Assembly: GCA_937916125.1 (NCBI GenBank)
Contig: CALGGE010000067.1
Coordinates: forward strand, 1-20,404
Length of the DNA: 20,404 bases
DNA from: an uncultured Elusimicrobia bacterium
GTDB taxonomy: Bacteria; Elusimicrobiota; Endomicrobiia; Endomicrobiales; Endomicrobiaceae
Reading direction: 5' to 3'
Shown: one piece after another, positions 6,752 through 14,260 of the stretch
Numbering within the stretch: position 1 is the stretch's first letter
How the letters are laid out: each line of letters opens with the position of its first letter
Made by a program: the position numbers and the translations under genes
The notes under the pieces: model-generated
The model's input: the letters and a program-made list of their open reading frames with translations, nothing else
Database searches by the model: none
What the model was told of the DNA's origin: nothing

Positions 6752-8380
6752 ATGTTTATTAAAATCTTATTTTCATCACTTTTGTTTTTTCTTCCTTTAG
6801 CCTTTGCCGGAACGGAAAGCTGGTCATTCTTTATTTTCCAATCGGTAATAACCGTTATTTTCGGTTATACGCTTCTTACGACAAAATACTTTTATTTTAC
6901 CAAAATTTCCAAAGTCATATTGTCGATATTTTCAATATTGATACTTTTAGGTCTTGCCCAAAGTTTCAATTTCAAAACATTGGATAACGCAGTATCAATA
7001 GTTCCTTTCACTTTCTGCTCTTTTTACACTTTTAAAGAAATTACGGCTCTTTTTACTTACGCCTGTGTCTTTTTTATGGTTCTGCAGACATTTCAATCGT
7101 TCAAACAAATACACAGGTTTGTCCCCGTAATTCTGTATGCTTCCGCCGTTGTTATGGTAATAGGGTTGCTTTATCAGAAAGGCGAATACATCAAATTTTT
7201 TCTTTTCGATAATTCTCTCGGCTCTTTCGGACCGTTTGTCAACAGAAACAGTGCCGGAGCTTTTCTGTCGTTGTCTTTTTTTATATCTTTTGCATTTTTA
7301 TTTTCGAATATTTTCAGATACAAAAAAGAGCACAAAAAGAAACAGGAATTTGTTTTTAAAATTTCCCTCCAGTCCGTATTAACGTTTTTACTTTTAATCA
7401 GTATTATTTTTGTCCGTTCCAGAGGAGTATATCTTGCAACGCTCGTATCGCTTTTTGTGATGTTCTCCTTTATATCGTTTTATATCCCTCATCACAAAAA
7501 AACTAAAATTATTTGTTTTATCTCGACTTTAGCTGTTTTTATAATATCCTGTTTTTTAATTTACGTAAATTGGGATGCAATCAGTGCATATACTCACAGG
7601 GTCGGGTTTGGTTTTTCCGAAGCCGCAAGACTACGGATGTATTCCGCCGCTTTTGATATGTTGAAAAAATACCCTTTTACCGGTATCGGTTTGGCATCTT
7701 TCCCCGTAGTGATAAAATATTTTTTACAAAATCCGTTCAATCAATGGATAAGTTATTTGCATAATGACTGGTTGGAACTTCTTCTTGACGTCGGCTATGT
7801 TTTCGGTGCCGTAATAACAGTTTTAATAATTTATATGATGTGGCTTTTTGTCTCAAATACCGGAAATTTAAAACGCATAAAAAAATGTTTCTATCTCGGT
7901 ATTTGCGGCGGTTTGTTATCTTTTTGTATTTCAAGCGGAGTGGACTTTCATTTTCATATTCCGGCGGACGCATTTTTATTTTTTACGGCTCTTGCATTGG
8001 CATCGGCACTTTCTTTCCATAAAACCGAAATATCAACGGTAAAGATAAACATTGTCATAAAATTTTTGTTGATAATTGTTTCTCTTGTATTTTTATATTT
8101 TTCTTTCAAAAATGCCGCCGCGTGGAAATTTATGACTTTTGCCGATAATTTAACTTTGAAAAATAAAATAGAATATTATCAAAGGGCATTAAGCTATTCT
8201 TCCGAACCGCGTTATATTCGTAAACTTATATTTACATATTATAATACTAAATTTTCAAAAACTCTCTCTCCCGAAGAGAAAGCCTACTATGCCGAAAGAG
8301 CAAACGAATCCGCCGAAGCCTATTTAACCGAATATCCTTACGATACAAGAATATCAAAAATATATTTAAATACTTTGTAA
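6752..8380 (+). CDS. O-antigen ligase / Wzy polymerase family membrane protein
   Basis: About 542 residues, mostly hydrophobic, with some ten to twelve membrane helices. Two typical features of the O-antigen ligase/polymerase (Wzy_C) family are seen: FVRSRGVYLA near residues 221-230, with the arginines usual before the large periplasmic loop, and YLHNDWLELLLDVG near 335-348, holding the family His of the loop. FVNRNSAGAFLSLS near 163-176 is also family-like. Such proteins join or polymerise undecaprenyl-linked glycans at the periplasmic face; ligase and polymerase cannot be told apart by eye. ATG 6752 is chosen; an in-frame TTG at 6740 would add four residues and neither has a clear ribosome site. 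The soluble C-terminus (about 460-542) looks helical. The stop codon lies in an 11-bp tandem duplication. Confidence 0.85.
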   Translation: MFIKILFSSLLFFLPLAFAGTESWSFFIFQSVITVIFGYTLLTTKYFYFTKISKVILSIFSILILLGLAQSFNFKTLDNAVSIVPFTFCSFYTFKEITALFTYACVFFMVLQTFQSFKQIHRFVPVILYASAVVMVIGLLYQKGEYIKFFLFDNSLGSFGPFVNRNSAGAFLSLSFFISFAFLFSNIFRYKKEHKKKQEFVFKISLQSVLTFLLLISIIFVRSRGVYLATLVSLFVMFSFISFYIPHHKKTKIICFISTLAVFIISCFLIYVNWDAISAYTHRVGFGFSEAARLRMYSAAFDMLKKYPFTGIGLASFPVVIKYFLQNPFNQWISYLHNDWLELLLDVGYVFGAVITVLIIYMMWLFVSNTGNLKRIKKCFYLGICGGLLSFCISSGVDFHFHIPADAFLFFTALALASALSFHKTEISTVKINIVIKFLLIIVSLVFLYFSFKNAAAWKFMTFADNLTLKNKIEYYQRALSYSSEPRYIRKLIFTYYNTKFSKTLSPEEKAYYAERANESAEAYLTEYPYDTRISKIYLNTL

Positions 8381-8389
8381 ATACTTTGT
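8368..8389. repeat. 11-bp tandem duplication over the ligase stop codon
   Basis: AAATACTTTGT at 8368-8378 is repeated exactly at 8379-8389. The TAA stop (8378-8380) spans the junction. Just after it, TTTGTA (8385-8390) and TACAAA (8395-8400) form a 6-bp inverted repeat with a 4-nt loop. Confidence 0.8.
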
Positions 8390-8413
8390 ATTTTTACAAA
8401 AAAATGCTACAAT
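8386..8413 (+). promoter_or_regulatory. Extended -10 promoter of the sugar transferase gene
   Basis: TGCTACAAT at 8405-8413 is an extended -10 box (hexamer TACAAT 8408-8413). A poor -35, TTGTAT, sits at 8386-8391 with a 16-nt spacer. The AAAAAAATGCTAYAAT context is shared with the promoter ahead of mfd. Predicted transcription start is near 8420, only about 3 nt before ATG 8423, which has no Shine-Dalgarno. Confidence 0.6.
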
Positions 8414-8422
8414 ATCATTCCC

Positions 8423-9754
8423 ATGCGTATAATATTTATTGTTTTAGATTTCATTGCCTTTATAGCAGCAACATTCCTCGGCTCGTTTATACGAACCGGT
8501 CAGTATGACTGTTTTTATGCGGTAACCAATCTTACCGTTTTAACTCCGTCGTTTTTTCTGTCAATATTCCTTTTGTGGATTTTTTCTTTTTACGAGTTCG
8601 ACTTTATCCATAAAAAACTTTTTAAATACCAAAATATAATTCTTATTTTTATTTTAAACAGCTTCCTGTCGGCAGGTTTGATATATTTCACTTCTACACT
8701 GTTTAAAACTACCACCCCTAAGACTAACCTGTTTATAATTCTGGCATTGTATTTCCTTTTCGTTTATCTGTCCAGAAGAATTTATATCGCCTTAAAATTA
8801 AAACTGAAAAAAATAAATATGGTCTTTCTCGGGAGCAGCCATACCGTTGACACAATTATCGAAGAAATATCAAAATATTCCAATTACAATATCTTTATCA
8901 ATTCCGAAACCGTTGATAGCAAAATTACAAAAATAATTTTAAAAAATTTTAAAAAAATTTCTTTCGTTGTCGTCTCAAACGAGCTTCTTTCATCCAAACA
9001 TAAATGGCAACAGGATTTCCTTCTGAAAGGTTTGGTTGTTAAAAGTGAAATGGACTTTTTTGAAGATTTATTTTCGCGGGTTCCCAAGATAGCTTTTGAT
9101 AACAGCTTATGGTTGCTTAACTATATCAGCAACAGAAATACCGGCAGAAGCATAAAAAGAGCCGCAGATATTTTAATTTCGTTAATACTTTTACCTTTCT
9201 GTTTTACGGCAGGTTTGATAATATATTTTGCTGTTCTTGTTTGCGACAGGCAAAACCCGATATTCGTTCAAATCCGCGTTGGCGTTAACGGTAAAATTAT
9301 TGTACTTTATAAATTCAGAACCATGATAATCGGAACGGAAAATTCCACCAAGCTCGGTAAAATTTTAAGAAGATTCCGTTTGGATGAACTTCCGCAACTT
9401 TTTAATATTTTAAAAGGTGATGCTTCTTTTGTCGGTCCTCGTCCCATCTGGTCTAAAGAATATAAGTATTTAAATAAATATATTCATAATCACAAGTTAA
9501 GAAATATTGTGCGTCCCGGTATTACCGGCTGGGCACAGTTGAACTATGCCGCCCCGAATTTTTCAAAGTTTATCAGACAGCCAAACGAAGAGAATGAGGC
9601 GAATTTTTTGAGAGCTTCGGAAAAGCGTTTGGCATATGATTTATGGTATATTAAAAATCAATCGATATCTCTTGATATGGAAATAATTTTTAAAACGATA
9701 AAAAGAATGTTCATCAGCGACAAGAAAATCACGAAAGCTGAGAAAGACAGTTGA
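8423..9754 (+). CDS. Polyprenyl-phosphate sugar-1-phosphate transferase (WcaJ/PglC-like initiating transferase)
   Basis: It transfers a sugar-1-phosphate from a nucleotide sugar to undecaprenyl phosphate at the inner membrane, starting a glycan repeat unit. The 443-residue protein has four N-terminal membrane helices (about 1-125), a Rossmann-like middle domain beginning VFLGSSHTVDTII (134), and a C-terminal bacterial sugar transferase domain from KRAADILISLILLPF (245), with its membrane-inserted helix, to the end. The catalytic Asp-Glu dyad is D321-E322 in RRFRLDELPQLFNILKGD, followed by FVGPRP and RPGITGWAQLNY. The sugar cannot be read from sequence. With the upstream ligase/polymerase it suggests lipopolysaccharide or exopolysaccharide assembly. 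The TGA stop (9752-9754) lies inside an 8-bp repeat array, and the last residues may be repeat-derived. Confidence 0.93.
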   Translation: MRIIFIVLDFIAFIAATFLGSFIRTGQYDCFYAVTNLTVLTPSFFLSIFLLWIFSFYEFDFIHKKLFKYQNIILIFILNSFLSAGLIYFTSTLFKTTTPKTNLFIILALYFLFVYLSRRIYIALKLKLKKINMVFLGSSHTVDTIIEEISKYSNYNIFINSETVDSKITKIILKNFKKISFVVVSNELLSSKHKWQQDFLLKGLVVKSEMDFFEDLFSRVPKIAFDNSLWLLNYISNRNTGRSIKRAADILISLILLPFCFTAGLIIYFAVLVCDRQNPIFVQIRVGVNGKIIVLYKFRTMIIGTENSTKLGKILRRFRLDELPQLFNILKGDASFVGPRPIWSKEYKYLNKYIHNHKLRNIVRPGITGWAQLNYAAPNFSKFIRQPNEENEANFLRASEKRLAYDLWYIKNQSISLDMEIIFKTIKRMFISDKKITKAEKDS

Positions 9755-9772
9755 AAAGTTGAAAGGTTGAAA
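9749..9772. repeat. 8-bp tandem array, RGTTGAAA x3 (inverted TTCAACTN)
   Basis: AGTTGAAA (9749-9756), AGTTGAAA (9757-9764), GGTTGAAA (9765-9772). This is the reverse complement of the TTCAACTN unit at 2805-2820 and 9912-9959. It contains the sugar transferase TGA, and its third unit gives the only Shine-Dalgarno-like AAAGG (9762-9766) for ATG 9775. Confidence 0.85.
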
Positions 9773-9774
9773 AA

Positions 9775-11070
9775 ATGAAGAATTTAAAAATTAATGGTAA
9801 AAATTTTGTTCTTAATACAGTGAAGAATCTCTTCGTTAAAAAACTCTGCCATTCCGCCTTTTATTATACATTATACATTATACATTGTACATTGTACATT
9901 ATCCGTTGCTGTTCAACTATTCAACTGTTCAACTATTCAACTGTTCAACTCTTCAACCGTCGTCGCCGTTCATTATACATTATACATTGTACATTGTACA
10001 TTATCCTTTCCCTTTCTTCCTTCGCTTTCGCCGATTTCACACTCGGCATCTACGGCGTCAATGACGAAAACGAAATTCCCGTAATCAAACAAGCCGGTTT
10101 CAACACCGTCCAAACATATAACCAAAACCCCGAATACATCTCTCGGTTGGCAGAAAAAACGAAACAATACGATATGCAACTCCTTGTCTATCCCAACAGA
10201 GTTATCGGCGGAGAATACGAAAATGAGGCTCATAACTATCCTATGTCTGCATGGTATATCTGCGACGAACCGGATGTTAATCATGTTTCTTATGATAATA
10301 TGACGGAAAGAGACTCTGTCTGCAAAAATACTTTTCCCGAACATAAAACGGCATTTGTTATCGGTCAGGGGAAAACAAAAATTGCTTTTTACGATATATG
10401 TGATATTTTAATGATGGACTGGTATCCCGTTCCTCATTTGCCTTTGGAAAGTTTCGGGCAAAATGTCGCCCTCGCCAAACAGGGCATGATTGATTCCGGT
10501 TGTCCCGACAAACCGTTATGGGCGGTAGTGCAGATTTTTGACTGGAAAGAATTTAAACAGTTTCGTCCCGATAACGACAGAATAGGGCGTTTCCCTACGA
10601 AAGAAGAAATAAGGTTTATGTCTTATGATGCAATATTTAACGGAGCAACGGGACTTTTTTATTTTGTGTACGGGTCAAAAGGCATCCCCTTGCCGAAATC
10701 TCGCCCCGACGAATGGAAATATATTTCCGAAGTCATACAAGAGCTTTCTTTTATGGGAAATATTTTTGAAAATGGGGAAAAAATAAAACCGTCCGTTAAA
10801 GTAAAAACACCTTTGAAAATAATGTCTTACAAATACGAGGGGGAAAAATATACCGTAGTTGAAAATCCTACAAACGAGAGCCAACCTCTTCCGAAAAAAT
10901 TTTTTAACAAAAAGAAATTCGAACTTCTTTTTGAAAATATTTCCCCGCAAACTCCGTCCCAAGCCCAAACTCCGTCTCAATCATCCGCTCCGTCAGGCAG
11001 GGAATCTTCGTCCGGAAAATCTTCAAGCCTCATCCCGCCTTACCACCCGCTTGTATTCAAACATATTTAG
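9775..11070 (+). CDS. Secreted TIM-barrel glycoside-hydrolase-like protein with repeat-built N-terminus
   Basis: The reading frame is 431 residues. The conserved-looking part starts at DFTLGIYGVNDENEIPVIKQAGFNTVQTYN (from residue 87) and has barrel-like segments: WYICDEPD with a candidate acid/base Glu165, ILMMDWYPVP with Asp215, and MSYDAIFNGATGLFYFVYGS. This resembles clan-A glycosidases, but I cannot name a family. Just before it, RRRRSLYIIHCTLYIILSLSSFAFA makes a good signal peptide with cleavage after Ala86, giving a mature protein of 345 residues. Its core is encoded by a 7-bp repeat array. The 60 residues before it (from ATG 9775) are mostly repeat translation, and no other ATG or good start exists in frame before the mature domain. 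Near the C-terminus a Ser/Pro/Gln-rich stretch (QTPSQAQTPSQSS) precedes IPPYHPLVFKHI. A decayed 5' end is possible. Confidence 0.6.
   Translation: MKNLKINGKNFVLNTVKNLFVKKLCHSAFYYTLYIIHCTLYIIRCCSTIQLFNYSTVQLFNRRRRSLYIIHCTLYIILSLSSFAFADFTLGIYGVNDENEIPVIKQAGFNTVQTYNQNPEYISRLAEKTKQYDMQLLVYPNRVIGGEYENEAHNYPMSAWYICDEPDVNHVSYDNMTERDSVCKNTFPEHKTAFVIGQGKTKIAFYDICDILMMDWYPVPHLPLESFGQNVALAKQGMIDSGCPDKPLWAVVQIFDWKEFKQFRPDNDRIGRFPTKEEIRFMSYDAIFNGATGLFYFVYGSKGIPLPKSRPDEWKYISEVIQELSFMGNIFENGEKIKPSVKVKTPLKIMSYKYEGEKYTVVENPTNESQPLPKKFFNKKKFELLFENISPQTPSQAQTPSQSSAPSGRESSSGKSSSLIPPYHPLVFKHI
9867..9901. repeat. 7-bp tandem array, TACATTR x5
   Basis: Units at 9867-9873, 9874-9880 (TACATTA), 9881-9887, 9888-9894 (TACATTG) and 9895-9901 (TACATTA). 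In the open frame it reads TLYIIHCTLYII. Confidence 0.9.
9912..9959. repeat. 8-bp tandem array, TTCAACTN x6
   Basis: Six units from 9912 to 9959 with last bases A, G, A, G, C; the sixth is TTCAACCG. In the open frame it reads STIQLFNYSTVQLFN. It sits between two nearly identical 7-bp arrays. Confidence 0.92.
9976..10003. repeat. 7-bp tandem array, TACATTR x4, encoding the signal peptide core
   Basis: TACATTA (9976-9982), TACATTG (9983-9989), TACATTG (9990-9996), TACATTA (9997-10003), preceded by a partial unit CATTA. With flanks it is almost the same as the array at 9867-9901 (both end TACATTATCC). In frame it reads LYIIHCTLYII. Confidence 0.92.
10948..10983. repeat. 18-bp tandem duplication in coding sequence (QTPSQA/QTPSQS)
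   Basis: CAAACTCCGTCCCAAGCC (10948-10965) is followed by CAAACTCCGTCTCAATCA (10966-10983). The unit is a multiple of three, so it keeps the frame and encodes two copies of QTPSQ(A/S) in the low-complexity C-terminal stretch. Confidence 0.8.
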
Positions 11071-11151
11071 TTTTTTCCTGTGGAATTTGCTTCTTTTTTT
11101 AATATATTATTTGTTTGTGCGGTTTTTTTTATTTTAGTTTAATTAAAAAAA

Positions 11152-11160
11152 TGCTATAAT
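11152..11160 (+). promoter_or_regulatory. Extended -10 promoter ahead of mfd
   Basis: TGCTATAAT at 11152-11160 holds a perfect TATAAT (11155-11160) and the extended TG. No good -35 is visible in the T-rich stretch upstream. Predicted start is near 11167, giving a leader of about 46 nt before ATG 11213. The 142-bp gap 11071-11212 holds nothing else that I recognise. Confidence 0.7.
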
Positions 11161-11212
11161 AATTTAGGTACGGTTTTAAATCTTAAAAGAAATCAATATA
11201 AGAATATAAAAT

Positions 11213-14200
11213 ATGAATAAAATTGTCTCGGGAATTAGCGAAGCTGCACTTGCACACTTTCTGTCCGAATATTCCAAGGAAAATAATAAATCGTTGCTTG
11301 TTGTTTTGAAAAACAATGAGACGGATAATTTATGTAACGATATTTCCGTTTTTCTTGACGGAGAAGATATTTCTGTTTTGGAATATCCGTCGGGAGATCA
11401 AGCCCGACAAATAACAACTCTTTCCAAAATATCAAACGATAAAAAAACAATAATCATTGCCGATAAAGATTCCGTTATGCAGGAAAATATTTCTTTTGCC
11501 GCTCTTAGAAATAATTCCGTAATTTTAAAGGAAAATAACGGGTACAAATATAATCAAATAATAACACAACTTTCCGGGATAGGATACAACAGAGAAAGTT
11601 TTGTCGAGGATAAAGGACAATTTTCCGTCAGAGGAGATATTCTTGACGTATGGTGTGAAGACTGCGAAAAGCCCGTAAGAATAACTTTTGATTTCGATAC
11701 CGTGGAAACAATAAAAACTTTTGATTATATAACTCAAAGGTCTGATGCATATTTGAAAGAAATTACAATTCTTCCGTATAAACAGGTAGATGTAAAAACT
11801 GCTTTGTTGGAAGAACTTGACGACAATTTTGAAGTGTATTTGGACGAGAAACAGGATAATTACGATAAATACAAAAAATTCAATCTTATAATAAATGATC
11901 CGCTGAACGTAAATTCGTTGCATTATAATTATCAAAGTTTTCAGGGCTTTCAGGGAGATATAAAATATTTTATCGGTCTTATTGAAGATTTCAAAAAGTC
12001 GGGTGTTGTCGTAAAAATATATGCCGCCAATGAACCTGAAAAACAAAAGATGATAAGTATTTTTTCGGAAAACGGTTGGAACCGACGTGATATTCCCGAT
12101 ATAAAAATACAAACTCTCTGGCACGGTTTTTATTTAAAAGATGAGCTTGCCGTAATTTCTACAAAAGAAATTTTATACAAGAGGAAACAGATAAGTTTTC
12201 CCAAAATGAAAAGCGGTAAAAGACTTGAGGGTATTTGGGAGATTTCCGCGGGAGATTATGTTGTTCATGAAAAGTACGGAATAGGAAAATATAAAGGACT
12301 GAAAAAAATTGAACAACCCGATAAAACTGCGGAATATTTATGTATAGAGTACAGTAAAGGCGATAAACTTTATGTTCCGCCAGACGATTTTAAAGTAGTG
12401 CGGAAATATATCGGAGCGGAAGGTGTTAAACCGAAACTTTATTCCATGGATACGTTTGCGTGGGAAAGAGTAAAATCAAGAGCCAGAGAAAACGCATCCG
12501 AGTTTGCCAAGGAACTGTTGAAACTTTATGCGGAACGATCAAAAATCGAAAGAACTCCTTACCCCGTACAGGGGATGTTGGAAAAAGATTTTGCGGAATC
12601 TTTCCCTTATGAGGAAACGACTGATCAGTTAAAAGCGATAGAGGATATAAACAACGATTTTGCAAAACCTTATCCGATGGAAAGGCTTATTTGCGGTGAT
12701 GTCGGGTTCGGTAAAACGGAAGTTGCCATACGTGCGGCTTTTAAGACCGTTTGTCAGTCGAAACAGGTTGCGGTTCTTGTTCCGACTACGGTTTTGGCGG
12801 AACAACATTATAATACTTTCGTTAACAGGCTGGCGGCGTTTCCCGCCAAGGTAGAAGTTATCAGCAGATTTCAAAAAAACGTTGAGCAGAAAAAAATAAT
12901 TGAAGAATTAAAAAAGGGAAATACGGATATTATTATAGGCACTCACAGACTTTTGCAGAAAGATGTGGAGTTTAAAGATTTAGGACTTTTGATTATTGAC
13001 GAGGAACACAGGTTTGGCGTAAGACAAAAAGAAAAAATCAAACAGCTGAAAAAAAATATTGACATTATTATGCTTTCGGCAACGCCTATTCCGAGGACAC
13101 TTTCGGGAGCATTATACGGCTTGAAAGATTTGTCGCTGATAGAAACGCAACCTTACGGCAGATTGCCGATAGAAACAAATATTTCTTTTTACGATCCGAA
13201 GCTTGTAAAAAACATTATCGAGGCTGAAGTTTCCCGAAACGGACAGGTTTTCTATGTGTATAACAGAGTGGAAACTATTTTAACCAAACAGGCTGAAATA
13301 AAAAAACTTGTTCCGGACTTAAGAGTGGAAGTTGTTCACGGGCAGATGAAAGCACGGGAAATAGAAAAAGTTATGTGGCATTTTTTAAAAGGCGAAACGG
13401 ATGTTCTTATCGCCACAACGATAATTGAATCGGGAATAGATATTCCTACCGTCAATACGATGATAATAGAAGACGCTCAAAATTTCGGACTGTCGCAGTT
13501 GCACCAGTTAAGAGGTAGAATAGGCAGAGATAAACAAAAAGCGTACTGTTATTTGTTGTATAAAAATACCGATATGAACGACGATGCGATAAAAAGATTA
13601 GAAGCTATGAAAAATTTCAGCGAGCTGGGTTCCGGCTATAAAATAGCATTAAAAGATTTGGAAATCAGAGGAGCCGGCGGAATACTCAGTTCCAAACAAC
13701 ACGGTTTTGTTCGTGATATCGGATACGAAATGTTTTCCCGTCTTTTGGCTGAAGAGGGACAGAAAGTTAAGGGAATTTACAATGATGAAAAAGAAAAGAA
13801 ACTTCCCGTAGAAATAGATTTGTATGTTGACGCCTATATCCCGACGGAGTATATTGAAAATGAAGATATCAGAATTTTGTTTTACAGAAAAATATCCGAT
13901 ATTACAAATATTTACGAAATAGAAGATATTTCAAACGAGCTTAAAGACAGGTTCGGTAAACTTCCGCAAAGTGTGGATAATTTGTTTAAAATTGCCGAAG
14001 TAAAAATAAATGCGGAAGCTGTTTCCGTTGAGAGAGTTTCGGAAGATAAAAAATATTTGTATGTTTATTTCAAAAAGGATACCGATTTCGGAAAAGTAAA
14101 TACGATGCAATTTATCAGAGATTATGAGAATGTAATAGAATTTATAAGGAACGATAACTTCAGTTTTAAAATATTGAAAGATAAAATTTTTGATACCAAT

Positions 14201-14251
14201 TATATAAAATATTTGGCAAAATTTTTAAACGAATTTAAATTTTATTTTTAA
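11213..14251 (+). CDS. mfd: Transcription-repair coupling factor Mfd
   Basis: Mfd recognises RNA polymerase stalled at DNA damage, pushes it off with its translocase and recruits UvrA. The 1012-residue protein has an N-terminal UvrB-like region (about 1-330), a CarD-like RNA polymerase interaction domain starting near SAGDYVVHEKYGIGKYKGL, a helicase domain with Walker A GDVGFGKT at 495-502 and DEEH at 596-599, motif TATPIPRT-like SATPIPRTLSGALYGL, QLRGRIGR, and a C-terminal TRCF domain (EIDLYVDAYIPTEYI). It is roughly 130 residues shorter than E. coli Mfd, the difference falling in the N-terminal part. The helicase core is intact. It starts an apparent operon with rdgB, whose ribosome site overlaps the mfd stop codon. 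Confidence 0.97.
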   Translation: MNKIVSGISEAALAHFLSEYSKENNKSLLVVLKNNETDNLCNDISVFLDGEDISVLEYPSGDQARQITTLSKISNDKKTIIIADKDSVMQENISFAALRNNSVILKENNGYKYNQIITQLSGIGYNRESFVEDKGQFSVRGDILDVWCEDCEKPVRITFDFDTVETIKTFDYITQRSDAYLKEITILPYKQVDVKTALLEELDDNFEVYLDEKQDNYDKYKKFNLIINDPLNVNSLHYNYQSFQGFQGDIKYFIGLIEDFKKSGVVVKIYAANEPEKQKMISIFSENGWNRRDIPDIKIQTLWHGFYLKDELAVISTKEILYKRKQISFPKMKSGKRLEGIWEISAGDYVVHEKYGIGKYKGLKKIEQPDKTAEYLCIEYSKGDKLYVPPDDFKVVRKYIGAEGVKPKLYSMDTFAWERVKSRARENASEFAKELLKLYAERSKIERTPYPVQGMLEKDFAESFPYEETTDQLKAIEDINNDFAKPYPMERLICGDVGFGKTEVAIRAAFKTVCQSKQVAVLVPTTVLAEQHYNTFVNRLAAFPAKVEVISRFQKNVEQKKIIEELKKGNTDIIIGTHRLLQKDVEFKDLGLLIIDEEHRFGVRQKEKIKQLKKNIDIIMLSATPIPRTLSGALYGLKDLSLIETQPYGRLPIETNISFYDPKLVKNIIEAEVSRNGQVFYVYNRVETILTKQAEIKKLVPDLRVEVVHGQMKAREIEKVMWHFLKGETDVLIATTIIESGIDIPTVNTMIIEDAQNFGLSQLHQLRGRIGRDKQKAYCYLLYKNTDMNDDAIKRLEAMKNFSELGSGYKIALKDLEIRGAGGILSSKQHGFVRDIGYEMFSRLLAEEGQKVKGIYNDEKEKKLPVEIDLYVDAYIPTEYIENEDIRILFYRKISDITNIYEIEDISNELKDRFGKLPQSVDNLFKIAEVKINAEAVSVERVSEDKKYLYVYFKKDTDFGKVNTMQFIRDYENVIEFIRNDNFSFKILKDKIFDTNYIKYLAKFLNEFKFYF

Positions 14252-14255
14252 GGAG
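14250..14255 (+). promoter_or_regulatory. Ribosome binding site of rdgB overlapping the mfd stop
   Basis: AAGGAG at 14250-14255 shares two bases with the mfd TAA (14249-14251) and lies 5 nt before ATG 14261. This indicates translation linked to mfd. Confidence 0.8.
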
Positions 14256-14260
14256 ATATC

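Noticed and set aside
8385..8400. TTTGTA/TACAAA inverted repeat as a terminator after the ligase gene
   Set aside because: The stem is only 6 AT-rich pairs and is followed by A's, not T's, on the + strand; it overlaps the promoter region instead.
9867..10003. Alternating 7-bp and 8-bp arrays as a CRISPR array
   Set aside because: The units are far too short, there are no unique spacers of constant length, and no cas genes are present.
10859..11137. 92-residue forward frame with a hydrophobic end
   Set aside because: It is mostly an out-of-frame shadow of the glycosidase-like gene running into T-rich intergenic DNA, with no ribosome site.
11525..12124. 199-residue reverse-strand frame inside mfd
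   Set aside because: Antisense shadow of a clearly conserved gene, with AT-rich hydrophobic translation and no family features.
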